Positions 42,772-52,230 of a DNA stretch of 64,000 nucleotides are shown piece by piece. Where the stretch lies: the NCBI GenBank assembly GCA_964556895.1, contig CAZKYC010000005.1, forward strand, positions 1 to 64,000. Reading direction: 5' to 3'. Under the pieces are notes generated by a model. The model saw only the letters and a list, made by a program, of their open reading frames with translations, was not told the origin of the DNA and searched no databases. The translations under genes and the position numbers were made by a program. Position 1 is the first letter of the stretch, and each line of letters starts with the position of its first letter. The stretch comes from Hinthialibacter sp964556895. GTDB lineage: Bacteria; Hinthialibacterota; Hinthialibacteria; Hinthialibacterales; Hinthialibacteraceae.

Positions 42772-42835
42772 GTTGAAGTGCGGAATAACCAAAATTGTGA
42801 ATGAAACTTAAAAACTATTCTGAAAACAACGGTAG

Positions 42836-42868
42836 GGTGGGCTCATTCGCCGCGGCGAATAGCCCACC
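42836..42868. repeat. Near-palindromic hairpin
   Basis: GGTGGGCTCATTCGCC faces GGCGAATAGCCCACC with one unpaired base, and the centre ATTCGCCGCGGCGAAT is a perfect 16-base palindrome. No T-run follows, so it is more like a REP-type or structural repeat than a terminator. Confidence 0.6.
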
Positions 42869-42911
42869 ATGAAATGCTGCAAACAAACAATCCCCTCCCT
42901 CAAAACGCGAA

Positions 42912-42939
42912 ACGGGGCGGTTGATATCAACCGCCCCGT
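42912..42939 (-). terminator. Terminator of the porin gene
   Basis: ACGGGGCGGTTGAT and its exact complement form a 28-base perfect palindrome, 39 bases after the porin stop on the minus strand and followed by TTTCGCGTTTTG. Confidence 0.8.
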
Positions 42940-42978
42940 CCACACAATCCCGAACCGTGTTCTATGTGTATTTTGTAA

Positions 42979-44106
42979 TTAGAAGCTGTAGATCACTTCG
43001 AAAGCGATGGTGTCTTGGCTGTCTTCGAAGGTGCTTTCGTCAGCGAAAATGTCTTGATCGGCGTCATCGTGACGGTATTCAACGCGGGTGAGGAGACCGT
43101 CAACAACTTCGTAACCGAGTGTCAAAGTGATTTCCCAAACTTCAACTTCGCCGAAGCCAGAGAGGAAGCGGACGTCATCTTGGTCTTCCATCCATTCGCC
43201 GCGAACCGCGCCGTAGAGTTTGTCGGTGATGTCATAGCGAACATAACCAGCGATGCCCCACCAGTCGGCGTCGCTGCCAGTAGCGGTAGCATCTTCGGCG
43301 TTGCCATAGTCAAAGTTGGCGCCGAGGAGGAGTTGATCGGTGGCTTGCCAGGTGGCAACCAAGTCATACAAGAAGGTGTAAGACCCATTGTCGCCGACCA
43401 TTTCAGGCCCATAAGCGATTGAGTTCTGAATGTAGATGTCGTCAGTCGGCATGGTGCGGATGGCAACGTGGTGGGAGAGGCTGTCGTTATTGTCTTCGAC
43501 ATTGTCCCAGCCTTGGGTCAGGCCATAGCTGACTTCCCACATTTCATTGATGGTGTAAGTCAAGCGGGCGCCTGTGTGGGTAAACGGAATGGCGAGACCG
43601 AACAAGAACGAACGGCTGAACTGATCATTCCCGCCGCTTTCGATGACTTCGTAGCCGTGCCATGTGGCGAAACGACCGAGGTCAATGGTCAAACCATTGC
43701 CGATCGGAGCGATGTAGGAGATATAGGCTTGATAGATGTTAAGATTGTCATCAGCCAATGGGTTATCTCCGTTACCAGGAATGCTGTCACCGCCAATAAT
43801 CGGGGCGTCTTCGCCATACAGCATATCGACGCGGAAGCCGACTTCGTCAACGTCTTCCGGCAATTTGTCGATGTACAGTTGGAAGGCATGAATGTCTACG
43901 AAATCGCCGTCATCGGTGTCGAAGATACGGGCGGAGTTCATCATGCCATCCGGGTCATTCAAGTTGAAGGTGGAAGCAACGTCCAAGTAACCACCCAACT
44001 CAACGCCCCACAGCATGTCAGCGGTAGCATCGGCGAGCGGGCCAGCACTGACGGGTAACGCCATCGCAACTGCCATTACAACACTCAGAAACAGTTTGCT
44101 TTTCAT
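42979..44106 (-). CDS. Outer-membrane beta-barrel porin (BBP2-like)
   Basis: A 375-residue protein. A signal peptide (MKSKLFLSVVMAVAMALPVSA) precedes a chain of amphipathic strands typical of a putative porin: VELGGYLDVASTFNL, FRVDMLYGEDAP, DNLNIYQAYISYIAPIGNGLTIDLGRFATWHGYEVIES, SFLFGLAIPFTHTGARLTYTINEMWEVSYGLTQGWDN, YGAVRGEWMEDQDDVRF, ending in the terminal strand AFEVIYSF with a C-terminal Phe, needed for barrel assembly. It is strongly acidic. It should let small solutes cross the outer membrane. It is a single-gene unit with a good terminator. Confidence 0.85.
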   Translation of the reverse strand: MKSKLFLSVVMAVAMALPVSAGPLADATADMLWGVELGGYLDVASTFNLNDPDGMMNSARIFDTDDGDFVDIHAFQLYIDKLPEDVDEVGFRVDMLYGEDAPIIGGDSIPGNGDNPLADDNLNIYQAYISYIAPIGNGLTIDLGRFATWHGYEVIESGGNDQFSRSFLFGLAIPFTHTGARLTYTINEMWEVSYGLTQGWDNVEDNNDSLSHHVAIRTMPTDDIYIQNSIAYGPEMVGDNGSYTFLYDLVATWQATDQLLLGANFDYGNAEDATATGSDADWWGIAGYVRYDITDKLYGAVRGEWMEDQDDVRFLSGFGEVEVWEITLTLGYEVVDGLLTRVEYRHDDADQDIFADESTFEDSQDTIAFEVIYSF

Positions 44107-44241
44107 ATTCTTTTCTCTCCTTAACTCTTTTCTCAGAACAAGTGTAAGACCAGTATTACGGTCAGGATTCGGATGTTATTCTAAGACAACTGACCACCTC
44201 GTCAATCAAAAAGCATCAAAAACCTCAGAAAAGTGTTACCT

Positions 44242-44271
44242 AAATACCACACCTTAACAAAAATACCACAC
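44242..44271. repeat. Direct repeat in the porin-trpE intergenic region
   Basis: AAATACCACAC occurs at 44242-44252 and 44261-44271, 19 bases apart, about 140 bases upstream of the porin start. It could be an activator site. The rest of the 434-base AT-rich gap holds the trp promoter and no gene that I can see. Confidence 0.35.
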
Positions 44272-44479
44272 ATCAGATGCGGGCCCAGAAAGAAAAATGT
44301 CTACATAACGATTAAATAACATTCCGCTAGACTATATAACATATTCATGTAACTATACTTAATAGAATTAAAAATTAATTTTAGTTAATATAATCAAAGT
44401 TATCTTACTAGAAATTAGATTTTACCTGAATGTAAAGAAACATGTTTCTGGATTCATGAACCATTGTTTGTTTTGAGGC

Positions 44480-44508
44480 TTGGCAAGCATATACACGGCG
44501 CCTACAAT
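44480..44508 (+). promoter_or_regulatory. Sigma-70-type promoter of trpEG
   Basis: TTGGCA (44480-44485) and TACAAT (44503-44508) are exactly 17 bases apart, and the predicted transcript start is about 25 bases before the trpE ATG. There is no room for a leader peptide attenuator downstream of it. Confidence 0.65.
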
Positions 44509-44540
44509 GAGAAAACGCTCTCGAAACTTGGTAATTACTG

Positions 44541-46025
44541 ATGTATTACCCCTCGTTTGACCAATTTAACGCGCTCTCAAAGCAGGGAAACTGCATCCCG
44601 GTGAGCCGCGTCATCATGGCTGATCTTGAAACGCCGGTCACAGCGTTTATGAAACTGGCGCTAGACGCTCCTCATGCCTTCATGCTTGAAAGCGTTGAAC
44701 ATGGCGAAAAACTAGGGCGTTTTTCATTCATTGGGTGTAATCCATCCCATCGGTTTATCAGCCGCGACAATACACTCATCGAGTTTCACAACGGGACAGA
44801 AACAAAGCATGAAGTAAAACGCGGCGAAGACCCACTCCATTTTCTCGAGCAATTCACCAAGCGCTTTCAGCCTGCACCGGTTGAAGGCATGCCGCCGTTT
44901 TATGGCGGCTTGGTTGGGTTTTTGGGTTATGAGATGATTCAGTTTTTTGAAAAACTGAATTTCAATAACGAACATTCCATGGCGACGCCGGATTCGGTGT
45001 TTTATTATGCTGACACCGTCGTCGCGTTTGACCACTTCGACCGCACCATTCGCGTCATTCATAACGCATACATCGACGGCGATGTTCAAGCCGCCTATGA
45101 CAAAGCGGTTGAAGCCATTGATAACGTAGTAAAACAATTACAAGCGCCATTGCCTCAGACCCGTTTTGGCGCAGGGCGTAATGATGAACCGCAATATCAA
45201 TCTAACGTAAAACCCGACACCTTCAAACAATCGGTCGAACAAGCCAAAGAATACATTCGCGCTGGCGATGTCTGTCAGGTCGTGATCGGCATTCGCAACC
45301 AGATGGAATTCGAATCAACTCCGTTGGATCTCTATCGCGCCTTGAGGCGAGTGAACCCATCTCCCTACACGTTCTTTTTCCGTTGCGATGACATGTGTCT
45401 GGTTGGCGGGTCGCCGGAAATTTTGGTGAAACTAGAAGATGAACGCGTCACCTACCGCCCCATCGCCGGGACGCGCCGCCGGGGCCGCACGTCTGAAGAA
45501 GACGCCTTCTTTGAAAAAGAACTCATCAACGACCCCAAAGAACAAGCCGAACACATTATGTTGGTCGACTTGGGGCGAAATGACATCGGCAGGGTCTGTA
45601 AGTTTCATACTGTCGAAGTGACCGATTTGATGTATGTCGAGCGCTATTCTCATGTCATGCACTTGGTTTCAAATGTTGAAGGCGTGATCAATGACGGCCA
45701 AACCGGGTTCGATGTGATGCGCGCGGTTTTCCCGGCGGGAACGGTTACCGGCGCGCCAAAAGTTCGCGCGATGGAAATCATTGAAGAACTCGAAACCACC
45801 AAGCGCGGGCCCTACGCAGGCGCGTTGGGCTACTTTGGCCTTTCAGGCGATATCGATTTTTGTATCACTCTTCGCACCATCGTCACCGTCGGCGCCACCG
45901 CCTTCGTCCAGGCCGGGGCGGGAATCGTTGCGGATTCTGAGCCGGAGTTAGAATATAAAGAGTGCATGAACAAAAGCCGCGCGATGTTGCGGGCGATTGA
46001 ACTGGCCGAAGGTTCAAAGGAATAA
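44541..46025 (+). CDS. trpE: Anthranilate synthase component I
   Basis: A 494-residue chorismate-using enzyme. The tryptophan-feedback region is at the N-terminus (AFMLESVEHGEKLGRFSFIG), and the chorismate-binding core at the C-terminus: GDVCQVVIGIRN, FFFRCDDMCLVGGSPEILVKLE, TYRPIAGTRRRGRTSEEDA, PAGTVTGAPKVRAMEIIEELE, YAGALGYFGLSGDIDFCITLRTI, AGAGIVADSEPELEYKE. It makes anthranilate from chorismate and ammonia supplied by TrpG, coded two bases later. The MLES motif argues for TrpE rather than PabB. Confidence 0.95.
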   Translation: MYYPSFDQFNALSKQGNCIPVSRVIMADLETPVTAFMKLALDAPHAFMLESVEHGEKLGRFSFIGCNPSHRFISRDNTLIEFHNGTETKHEVKRGEDPLHFLEQFTKRFQPAPVEGMPPFYGGLVGFLGYEMIQFFEKLNFNNEHSMATPDSVFYYADTVVAFDHFDRTIRVIHNAYIDGDVQAAYDKAVEAIDNVVKQLQAPLPQTRFGAGRNDEPQYQSNVKPDTFKQSVEQAKEYIRAGDVCQVVIGIRNQMEFESTPLDLYRALRRVNPSPYTFFFRCDDMCLVGGSPEILVKLEDERVTYRPIAGTRRRGRTSEEDAFFEKELINDPKEQAEHIMLVDLGRNDIGRVCKFHTVEVTDLMYVERYSHVMHLVSNVEGVINDGQTGFDVMRAVFPAGTVTGAPKVRAMEIIEELETTKRGPYAGALGYFGLSGDIDFCITLRTIVTVGATAFVQAGAGIVADSEPELEYKECMNKSRAMLRAIELAEGSKE

Positions 46026-46027
46026 GC

Positions 46028-46594
46028 ATGCTTCTCGTCATTGATAATTACGATTCGTTTACTTACAACCTGGTCCAATATCTGGGCGAGTTAGGCGCGG
46101 ATATGGAAGTATTTCGTAATGACGAGATCACGCTAGACGAAATCACCAAGAAAAACCCAACCGGCATTCTCATCTCGCCCGGCCCCTGTACGCCGGATGA
46201 CGCGGGCATTTCACTCTCAGTCATCGACCGCTTTCATCAAGAGAAACCCATATTCGGCGTCTGTTTAGGCCATCAGGCTGTCGGACAACATTTTGGCGGA
46301 AACGTGGTTCGCGCCGCGCGTGTTATGCACGGTAAAACATCACTGATTTATCACAAACGTCATGGTATCCTCGAAGGCCTCGATAACCCGTTTGTCGCTA
46401 CGCGATATCATTCTTTACTTGTCGAGCGCGAGACGTTCCCAGACTGCCTAGAAATTACTGCTGAAACCGACCAAGGCGAGATCATGGGGCTTCAACATAA
46501 ATCCCTTCCGATTTTCGGCGTCCAATTCCACCCAGAATCAATTCTCACCGTTGAAGGAAAGCGCCTATTAGGCAACTTTCTTGAACTTATATAG
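46028..46594 (+). CDS. trpG: Anthranilate synthase component II (glutamine amidotransferase)
   Basis: A 188-residue class I glutamine amidotransferase. The start IDNYDSFTYNLVQYLGELG, the nucleophile loop GVCLGHQAVGQHFGG (catalytic Cys) and the His/Glu pair in FGVQFHPESI are intact. It supplies ammonia to TrpE. The same protein often also serves PabB in folate synthesis. Two bases separate it from trpE; trpD, usually next, is absent and a histidine kinase gene follows after 113 bases. Confidence 0.95.
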   Translation: MLLVIDNYDSFTYNLVQYLGELGADMEVFRNDEITLDEITKKNPTGILISPGPCTPDDAGISLSVIDRFHQEKPIFGVCLGHQAVGQHFGGNVVRAARVMHGKTSLIYHKRHGILEGLDNPFVATRYHSLLVERETFPDCLEITAETDQGEIMGLQHKSLPIFGVQFHPESILTVEGKRLLGNFLELI

Positions 46595-46707
46595 ACTTAT
46601 ATAACCTATCAATAATCCATCCCTTTTATCGTTTTCTTGTTCTCTATATGACTGATGGGGGTAGCATGGTATTATCAAATATGATATTTACTTAATAATC
46701 AACGCAC

Positions 46708-48981
46708 ATGTTTTTAGACAAATTTTGGTTTATTAAACTATATGCAGAAATTTCACCCATGAAACTCACCCCATCTGCATTGGCTATGCTTAAATCGATC
46801 ATTGCGGCAATTACGCTCGCCTGCCTCGGCCATTTTCTCCTTCAAATTTCTATTTCTAATTGTATGTTTTTTGCAATCATACCGATCATCACAGCCTCTC
46901 AACGATACACGAAACGGTATTATTTGTTCGCTCTGGCCATTAGCGCAGCGCTGAGTCTCATTGTGTTTTATAATGAAACCAGCGGATTTAGGAAAAGCGT
47001 TGAAACGTTAGCCATTATTTTTGTCATTCTAATCTATATATCAGAAACGCTTTTTCGCACATTTCAACGTTGCCGCAAGACGATCAAAAGGTTAGATGAC
47101 AGCCAAGCAAAATTGGCCAGCATTTTTCGCGCCGCCCCAGTTGCAATAGGGTCTGTCAACAACCGAGTCATCCAATGGGGCAATGAGCGCTTGGAACAGA
47201 TGCTTGGGTATTCGAAAGAGGAACTGGTTGGCCGCAACGCGCGTTTTTTATACCCAAGCGAAGAAGAATACCTTCGCGTCGGCGAGGTCAAATACCTCCA
47301 AGTTGAGAAATTTGGCATTGGCACGGTAAAAACCCAATGGAAGCGTAAAGATGGTGAAATGATTGATTTAATTTTATCTTCTTCTTCCTTGAATGCTGAT
47401 GATCTGTCTGAAGGAATGATTTTCACCGCGCTTGATATATCTGATTTGAAACAAACCAAAAAAACCAATCAGATGCTGGCCGAAGCCATAGAACACGCCG
47501 CCGAGAGCGTTTTTATCACCAACACAAATGGCGATATCGAATATGTCAACGCGGCGTTTGAATCAATCACGGGGTTTTCAAAAAAAGATGCCATTGGCCA
47601 GAATCCGCGCATCTTAAAAAGCAGTAAACATAGCGAAGAGTTTTATAAAGAGTTATGGAACACGCTAGTAGCGGGTAAGGTTTGGAAACACCGCATCATC
47701 AACAAGCAAAAAGACGAAACTCTCTTCCCATGCGATTTGACAATTTCTCCAGTCACAGACGACGCGAACAATGTAGTCAATTACGTCGCCGTGATGCGCG
47801 ACGTCTCGCGTGAAACCGAACTGGAAGAACAACTCAATCAAGCCCAGAAGATGGAAGCCATCGGCCAACTCGCCGGGGGCGTCGCCCATGATTTTAACAA
47901 TCTGATGCTCGTCGTGACCGGATATGGCGAACTCGCCCAGGGACGGCTTTGCCATGACCATCCAGTACAATCAGACCTCGACCAAATCATTCATGCTGGC
48001 CAACAAGCAGCGGCGGTGACCCGCCAATTATTGGCGTTCAGCCGAAAAGAAGTCATTCAGCCTCGCCAAATTCAGTTAAACGAGGTTCTTCAACAACGCG
48101 AAAATATGTTAAAGCGGTTTTTAGGCGAAACCGTCTCACTTCATTTCTATCTTGACCCCCAGTTGGGCCTCATTGTATTTGACCCAACCCAGATTGAGCA
48201 GATTATAATAAATTTATGCCTCAACGCCCGCGACGCCATGCCGCAGGGAGGCAAGATTACCATCGAAACATCAAACATCGAGCTCGATGAAGCCTATACA
48301 AACCGAAAGTTAAATTTAGACCCAGGCGCTTACATTCTGCTTTCGATCAGCGATACCGGGACCGGGATTGACAGCGCTGCGCTGCCTCATATTTTTGAGC
48401 CGTTTTACACCACAAAGCAACCGGAAAAAGGCACGGGGCTGGGCCTGTCTACGGTATATGGCATCGTCAAACAAAACCACGGTCACATCTCTGTCTATAG
48501 TGAAATCGAACAAGGCACAACCTTTAAACTCTATTTCAAACGAACCACCGCCGGGGTTCAACCAACACAAGAACCCTCAAGCCCCAGCGACTCGTTTTGT
48601 GGTACAGAGACCATTATATTGGTTGAAGACGACGCCGCAGCGCGGGAGTTTATTTTAGAAACCCTAAAAGAGAGCGGCTATCACGTTTTAGGCGCCCAGC
48701 ACTCAGACGAGGCCATTGAAATGTTTGAGTCATCCAGTAAAACCGTTGACCTGCTGCTCAGCGATGTTGTATTGCCATATATGAGCGGTCGTGAACTCGC
48801 CGACGCGCTTCTGGCCAAACAACCGTCCCTGCCCGTATTGTTTATCTCGGGCTATACCGCAAACGCAATCGTACATAACGGAACCGTCGATGAAGGGTTC
48901 CATTTACTACAAAAGCCTTTCACGCCGTTGCAACTCAAAAAAGCGGTGCGGGAACGGTTGGATTCAGCAAAAGAAAACTAG
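46708..48981 (+). CDS. Hybrid sensor histidine kinase (TM-PAS-PAS-HisKA-HATPase-REC)
   Basis: A 757-residue membrane kinase. Three or four membrane helices (about 28-115) are followed by two PAS domains (137-245 and 255-370, each starting with AAPVAIGSVNNRVIQW and AAESVFITNTNGDIEYVNAAFESITGF), a dimerisation/phospho-acceptor helix with His394 (GGVAHDFNN), an ATP-binding domain (N box NLCLNARDAMPQ, G1 DTGTGID, G2 GTGLGLSTVYGIV) and a receiver domain (VEDDAAAREFIL, acceptor Asp686 in LLLSDVVLP, Lys in LLQKPFTP). No output regulator lies nearby. The start is ATG 46708 or ATG 46759; neither has a clear ribosome site. Confidence 0.93.
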   Translation: MFLDKFWFIKLYAEISPMKLTPSALAMLKSIIAAITLACLGHFLLQISISNCMFFAIIPIITASQRYTKRYYLFALAISAALSLIVFYNETSGFRKSVETLAIIFVILIYISETLFRTFQRCRKTIKRLDDSQAKLASIFRAAPVAIGSVNNRVIQWGNERLEQMLGYSKEELVGRNARFLYPSEEEYLRVGEVKYLQVEKFGIGTVKTQWKRKDGEMIDLILSSSSLNADDLSEGMIFTALDISDLKQTKKTNQMLAEAIEHAAESVFITNTNGDIEYVNAAFESITGFSKKDAIGQNPRILKSSKHSEEFYKELWNTLVAGKVWKHRIINKQKDETLFPCDLTISPVTDDANNVVNYVAVMRDVSRETELEEQLNQAQKMEAIGQLAGGVAHDFNNLMLVVTGYGELAQGRLCHDHPVQSDLDQIIHAGQQAAAVTRQLLAFSRKEVIQPRQIQLNEVLQQRENMLKRFLGETVSLHFYLDPQLGLIVFDPTQIEQIIINLCLNARDAMPQGGKITIETSNIELDEAYTNRKLNLDPGAYILLSISDTGTGIDSAALPHIFEPFYTTKQPEKGTGLGLSTVYGIVKQNHGHISVYSEIEQGTTFKLYFKRTTAGVQPTQEPSSPSDSFCGTETIILVEDDAAAREFILETLKESGYHVLGAQHSDEAIEMFESSSKTVDLLLSDVVLPYMSGRELADALLAKQPSLPVLFISGYTANAIVHNGTVDEGFHLLQKPFTPLQLKKAVRERLDSAKEN

Positions 48982-48991
48982 AGGGAAGTTA

Positions 48992-49073
48992 TACGAGGAG
49001 AGGGACTCGAACCCTCACGGCCTGGGCCACTAGATCCTAAATCTAGCGCGTCTACCAATTCCGCCACCCTCGC
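48992..49073 (-). tRNA. tRNA-Leu (anticodon TAG)
   Basis: The minus strand folds into a class II tRNA: acceptor GCGAGGG with TCCTCGT, anticodon stem CTAGA/TCTAG with loop TTTAGGA (anticodon TAG), long variable arm, and T loop GGTTCGAGTCC. The 3' CCA is not encoded. It is convergent with the histidine kinase gene, ten bases away. Confidence 0.95.
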
Positions 49074-49203
49074 ATTGAGTTCGACGAGTATTGTATTCAC
49101 TGACGATTCAACCGACAACCGGTTGAAATACTGTCAACCTCTCAATCGTCATTCATGAAAAGCGTCCATGCCGGTTTAAATTGAGATAAACAATCAACGG
49201 TTG

Positions 49204-49392
49204 GTTTTTATCGTTGTATTTGGCCTGGGTACAGCTCCGCTCGCTTCGGCGCCGTTCCGCTTTGTTGCACAGGCGCTCACAGAGTTGCACCCATGCCTGA
49301 GTTGGATTGTCTATTATTGATAGGACGAATATCGTTTTTTGACCCAATTCTAGGTCATCCAGCAAGAGAAGTATTCAAATATCGGAAGAACC
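49204..49392 (+). repeat. Dispersed intergenic repeat, copy D (full length)
   Basis: Matches 33755-33946 along its whole length with scattered single-base differences, including the inverted-repeat arms (GGGTACAGCTCCG, CAGAGTTGCACCCATG). Its right end overlaps the last codons and stop (TGA at 49377-49375) of the membrane protein gene at 49375-50037. Confidence 0.9.
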
Positions 49393-50037
49393 TTTTTTTT
49401 TATGAAAATAAGCCTGAAAGGTAAGAAAGATCAAGATTGGTATGCCGAGTTCTATTATTTCTTCCACCACCGTGGCATACTCCGACGCCCGATCGCCTAA
49501 TTCGAAACCGAGCCCCCGAACTTTTCTTGCGATTCCATCCAACGATTTTGATAAGACCAAAAATAAAAAAACCATAAGAGAGCCGATTGAGATAATCGAT
49601 TTGTTTTTTAAGCCAGACAAAAAACTGGCGAAATTATGATAAATTATAGACGCAATGGCATAGAGTAGTAAACAATACACAATCGCTCCGACCAGTTTCT
49701 CTAGCAAGGTAACATCGGGGCTAAAATAAAACTTTGGTTTAAGCGTGCTCATGGGGGTGAAAATCTTGTCAAAATCCAATTCTCTGAGCATAAACAAGAT
49801 GAGCAGAACAAGAAATACATGGCCCTGCTTCAAAAAAGCAGGCCCGCCAGCATAAACAATTAAAACTATGCACGCGAGATAACTAACTAGTGTAGCGCCT
49901 TCTATCAGCCCATTTTCTTTTAACAAGACCTCTCTGGCTTTATCCTCAATGAGGAGGGACAACACAAATAACAAAAGCAGAAACGCGCCTGTAATAATAA
50001 AGCCTGTCAACGTCTTTTTGTCTTCTTGATTCTTCAT
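49375..50037 (-). CDS. Six-helix membrane protein of unknown function
   Basis: A 220-residue protein with about six membrane helices. The pattern LLKENGLIEGATLVSYLACIVLIVYAGG then LRELDFDKIFTP (Glu and Arg-Glu-Leu-Asp in and after the helices) is of a kind seen in uncharacterised bacterial membrane proteins; I cannot name the family. ATG 50037 is preferred to a GTG at 50052. The last codons (GSSDI, stop) are read from the end of dispersed repeat copy D, so the original C-terminus may have been replaced. Confidence 0.65.
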   Translation of the reverse strand: MKNQEDKKTLTGFIITGAFLLLLFVLSLLIEDKAREVLLKENGLIEGATLVSYLACIVLIVYAGGPAFLKQGHVFLVLLILFMLRELDFDKIFTPMSTLKPKFYFSPDVTLLEKLVGAIVYCLLLYAIASIIYHNFASFLSGLKNKSIISIGSLMVFLFLVLSKSLDGIARKVRGLGFELGDRASEYATVVEEIIELGIPILIFLTFQAYFHKKKGSSDI

Positions 50038-50052
50038 TCTACCAGTGAACAC

Positions 50053-50424
50053 CAGTTGTTACATGCAGTTACCAGATGCGATGCCTCGGGCCGCCTCCGT
50101 GTATTGTTTCAAAGACCAACACCTGGTGGACAAGAGATTTTTCTGGCTGATCAGGCTTGACGCCAATCATAGTCTAGACTCTAGCGAGTGTCAAAATATC
50201 GTGTGGATTGAAGTGGTTTTTTGAGTGTTTAGGGGGGATGGAGAATGACGTCGAGAATGGCTTGGTCGATTCGTTCAATTTAAGCCCGGTCGGGCTGTTC
50301 GACGATAGATGAGCGGTGGTTATGCCAATCTTCAAGCGGAAAGATAAGGTCTGGTTCAAAAAAAACGGCCTACAATAAACTGGTTGAAACATCACCGCGA
50401 TAAGAACGACACAAACATTCGGTC
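50053..50424. other. Intergenic stretch without a recognisable gene
   Basis: A 372-base gap after the GT4 gene on the minus strand. I see no terminator with a good stem, no RNA gene and no supported open frame; the frame at 50174-50476 overlaps the GT4 3' end and has no family resemblance. Confidence 0.6.
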
Positions 50425-52230
50425 TTAAGATGTCTCTCTCTTTGCGAGTAATATCTGATATTGGCCTTCCATCCATTCGGCGTCGTATTCGAGGGTTTTG
50501 ACCGACGCGGGGTCAGGCCGAATTTGTTCGATCAATTGCGGCTCATCCACACATCGCGCCAGACAAGCGGAGAGCGACCCAGCGTCGCCGACGTCAAACA
50601 GCAGACCGTTCTCGCCGTCTTTGACCAGGTCGGCCATGCCGCCGAAGTTTGATGTAATGACCGGCACACGCGCCAAAAAGGCTTCATGAATCGTGATGGG
50701 TGAATTCTCAAACCAGATTGAGGGGACAATCAGCGCGTCGGTTTGAGCGAGTATCGCGGGGATGTCTCTGTTCTCCGCCCTGCCCCTCAGCCTGACGCCG
50801 GGGTGGGCAATGAGTTTTTGGATGCGCTTGACGTAGCCGGTGAATTCGTCCGTCGGGCCGAACACATTGAGCACCGCTGCGTCATGGGGCAGGCGGTTAA
50901 AGGCGTCAATCAACACATGGACGCCTTTATGTTCGACCAATGTGCCGACGTAGGTGAACCGAACCGGACGCTTCGGCGGCTGGCTGGGCGAGTGATAGCC
51001 CAGGTTGGCGATGCCGTAGTCGCTAAACACAATCTTGTCTTTCGGCATTCCATATTCGATGTAGGTTTTTCGCAAGAACGGCGAGGGAGAAACAAACAGA
51101 TCAATCTGGTCAAATAGAGTAAGCGTTTTGTTGCGCCGCGATTCGACCTGCTTCTGCAAACGGGCGCGTTGGATGCGCCCTAGAAACGATTCGCCCCAAT
51201 CGCGAACCCGAGAGGTCAAGCTGGGCGCGTCTTCGACAGGCTCTGATGAAATTAAGCGGGGCTCGCCCCACGCCGCAGCGCAAAATTCATTGCTGTCGCC
51301 TGAATGGGCTTCGGTTTCAAACGAAAGCGTAAACGGCTTTGAAGACGCGTCGAGTGGAATCGACGCGTCATGCCAACCCTGGTCACTGGAATTTTCTTTG
51401 GCGTGGAGCGCGTGTTCAAACACCGTTTCATCATCTCTCTTGATTCGGAACAACACGCCGGCCCCCGGTTTATCGTATGTGCTGGGGTCCATCGCATACG
51501 AAACATGCAAATCAGCGCCTACAGGCGTTTTACGCCGAATTGACACCGTCGCAGGCGGATGGGCGAACAAGACGTCGCGAGTAACGTCATGGATGGTAAG
51601 CGAACCACGCGCGACAAACTCGCTGCGCTGGGTTTTGATGGCTCCACGTTGGAGTTGCGATAATAATGTCGGGTCGTTGGGCTTGTCGAGCCGGTTGAGA
51701 ATTCGTTTCAACAAACGCGAGGCGCCCGTCAATGAATAGGCGTACCGAGAAATACACCCGGCGCAGAGTGATGTATCGACCTCATGGCAGACCATGCCCT
51801 CGCCGCGAAAACGCTGGCCGCCGCCGCGCGGGCAAGTCAACCAATAGTCATGTAACGTAAACACGGTTGGAATGTTTCGCTTACGGCATAACGCGACGCA
51901 GCCATACGACAATGAATGAAGGTGGTGAAAGTGGACGATATCAGGCCGCCATTCATCCAGGTAGGCTTCAAATTCGCGCTCCACTTCGGGGTTCAGATAG
52001 GTTTCATGAAAGGTGTTATACGAATGGTTGTTGACGATCTCAACAAACGGCAGGCCGTCATACTCTCCCCGCCGCGTCGAGAAGGCCGGGCGGTCATGAT
52101 CGACCTCGCTGTAAAACAGAGACACCTCGTGACCGCGTTGTTGCAGCCCTTTGCTCAAATGATAACAATAGAGTTCTGAGCCAGCTTGATGATTGGGCAG
52201 AAAATCATGAATAACGTGAAGCGCTCTCAT
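50425..52230 (-). CDS. GT4-family glycosyltransferase with inserted beta domain
   Basis: A 601-residue glycosyltransferase. The N-terminal Rossmann domain begins MRALHVIHDFLPNHQAGSELYCYHLSKGLQQRGHEVSLFY and includes the Cys motif HDYWLTCPRGGGQ...CHEVDTSLCAGC. Residues about 208-330 are an insertion not present in ordinary GT4 enzymes (usual length about 400), predicted beta-rich and ending WGEPRL. The C-terminal sugar-nucleotide domain is normal (FTYVGTLVEHKGVHVLIDAF, VRLRGRAENRDIPAILAQTDALIVPSIWFENSPITIHEAFLARVPVI). It overlaps the double methyltransferase gene by four bases (ATGA), so it belongs to the same operon for making or finishing a surface glycan. Confidence 0.85.
   Translation of the reverse strand: MRALHVIHDFLPNHQAGSELYCYHLSKGLQQRGHEVSLFYSEVDHDRPAFSTRRGEYDGLPFVEIVNNHSYNTFHETYLNPEVEREFEAYLDEWRPDIVHFHHLHSLSYGCVALCRKRNIPTVFTLHDYWLTCPRGGGQRFRGEGMVCHEVDTSLCAGCISRYAYSLTGASRLLKRILNRLDKPNDPTLLSQLQRGAIKTQRSEFVARGSLTIHDVTRDVLFAHPPATVSIRRKTPVGADLHVSYAMDPSTYDKPGAGVLFRIKRDDETVFEHALHAKENSSDQGWHDASIPLDASSKPFTLSFETEAHSGDSNEFCAAAWGEPRLISSEPVEDAPSLTSRVRDWGESFLGRIQRARLQKQVESRRNKTLTLFDQIDLFVSPSPFLRKTYIEYGMPKDKIVFSDYGIANLGYHSPSQPPKRPVRFTYVGTLVEHKGVHVLIDAFNRLPHDAAVLNVFGPTDEFTGYVKRIQKLIAHPGVRLRGRAENRDIPAILAQTDALIVPSIWFENSPITIHEAFLARVPVITSNFGGMADLVKDGENGLLFDVGDAGSLSACLARCVDEPQLIEQIRPDPASVKTLEYDAEWMEGQYQILLAKRETS

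Noticed and set aside
44509..44540. Possible trp attenuator or leader peptide
   Set aside because: Only about 32 bases separate the promoter from the trpE start; there is no room for a Trp-rich peptide and alternative hairpins.
50174..50476. 100-residue minus-strand frame after the GT4 gene
   Set aside because: Overlaps the GT4 end by about 50 bases, lacks a ribosome site and any known motif.
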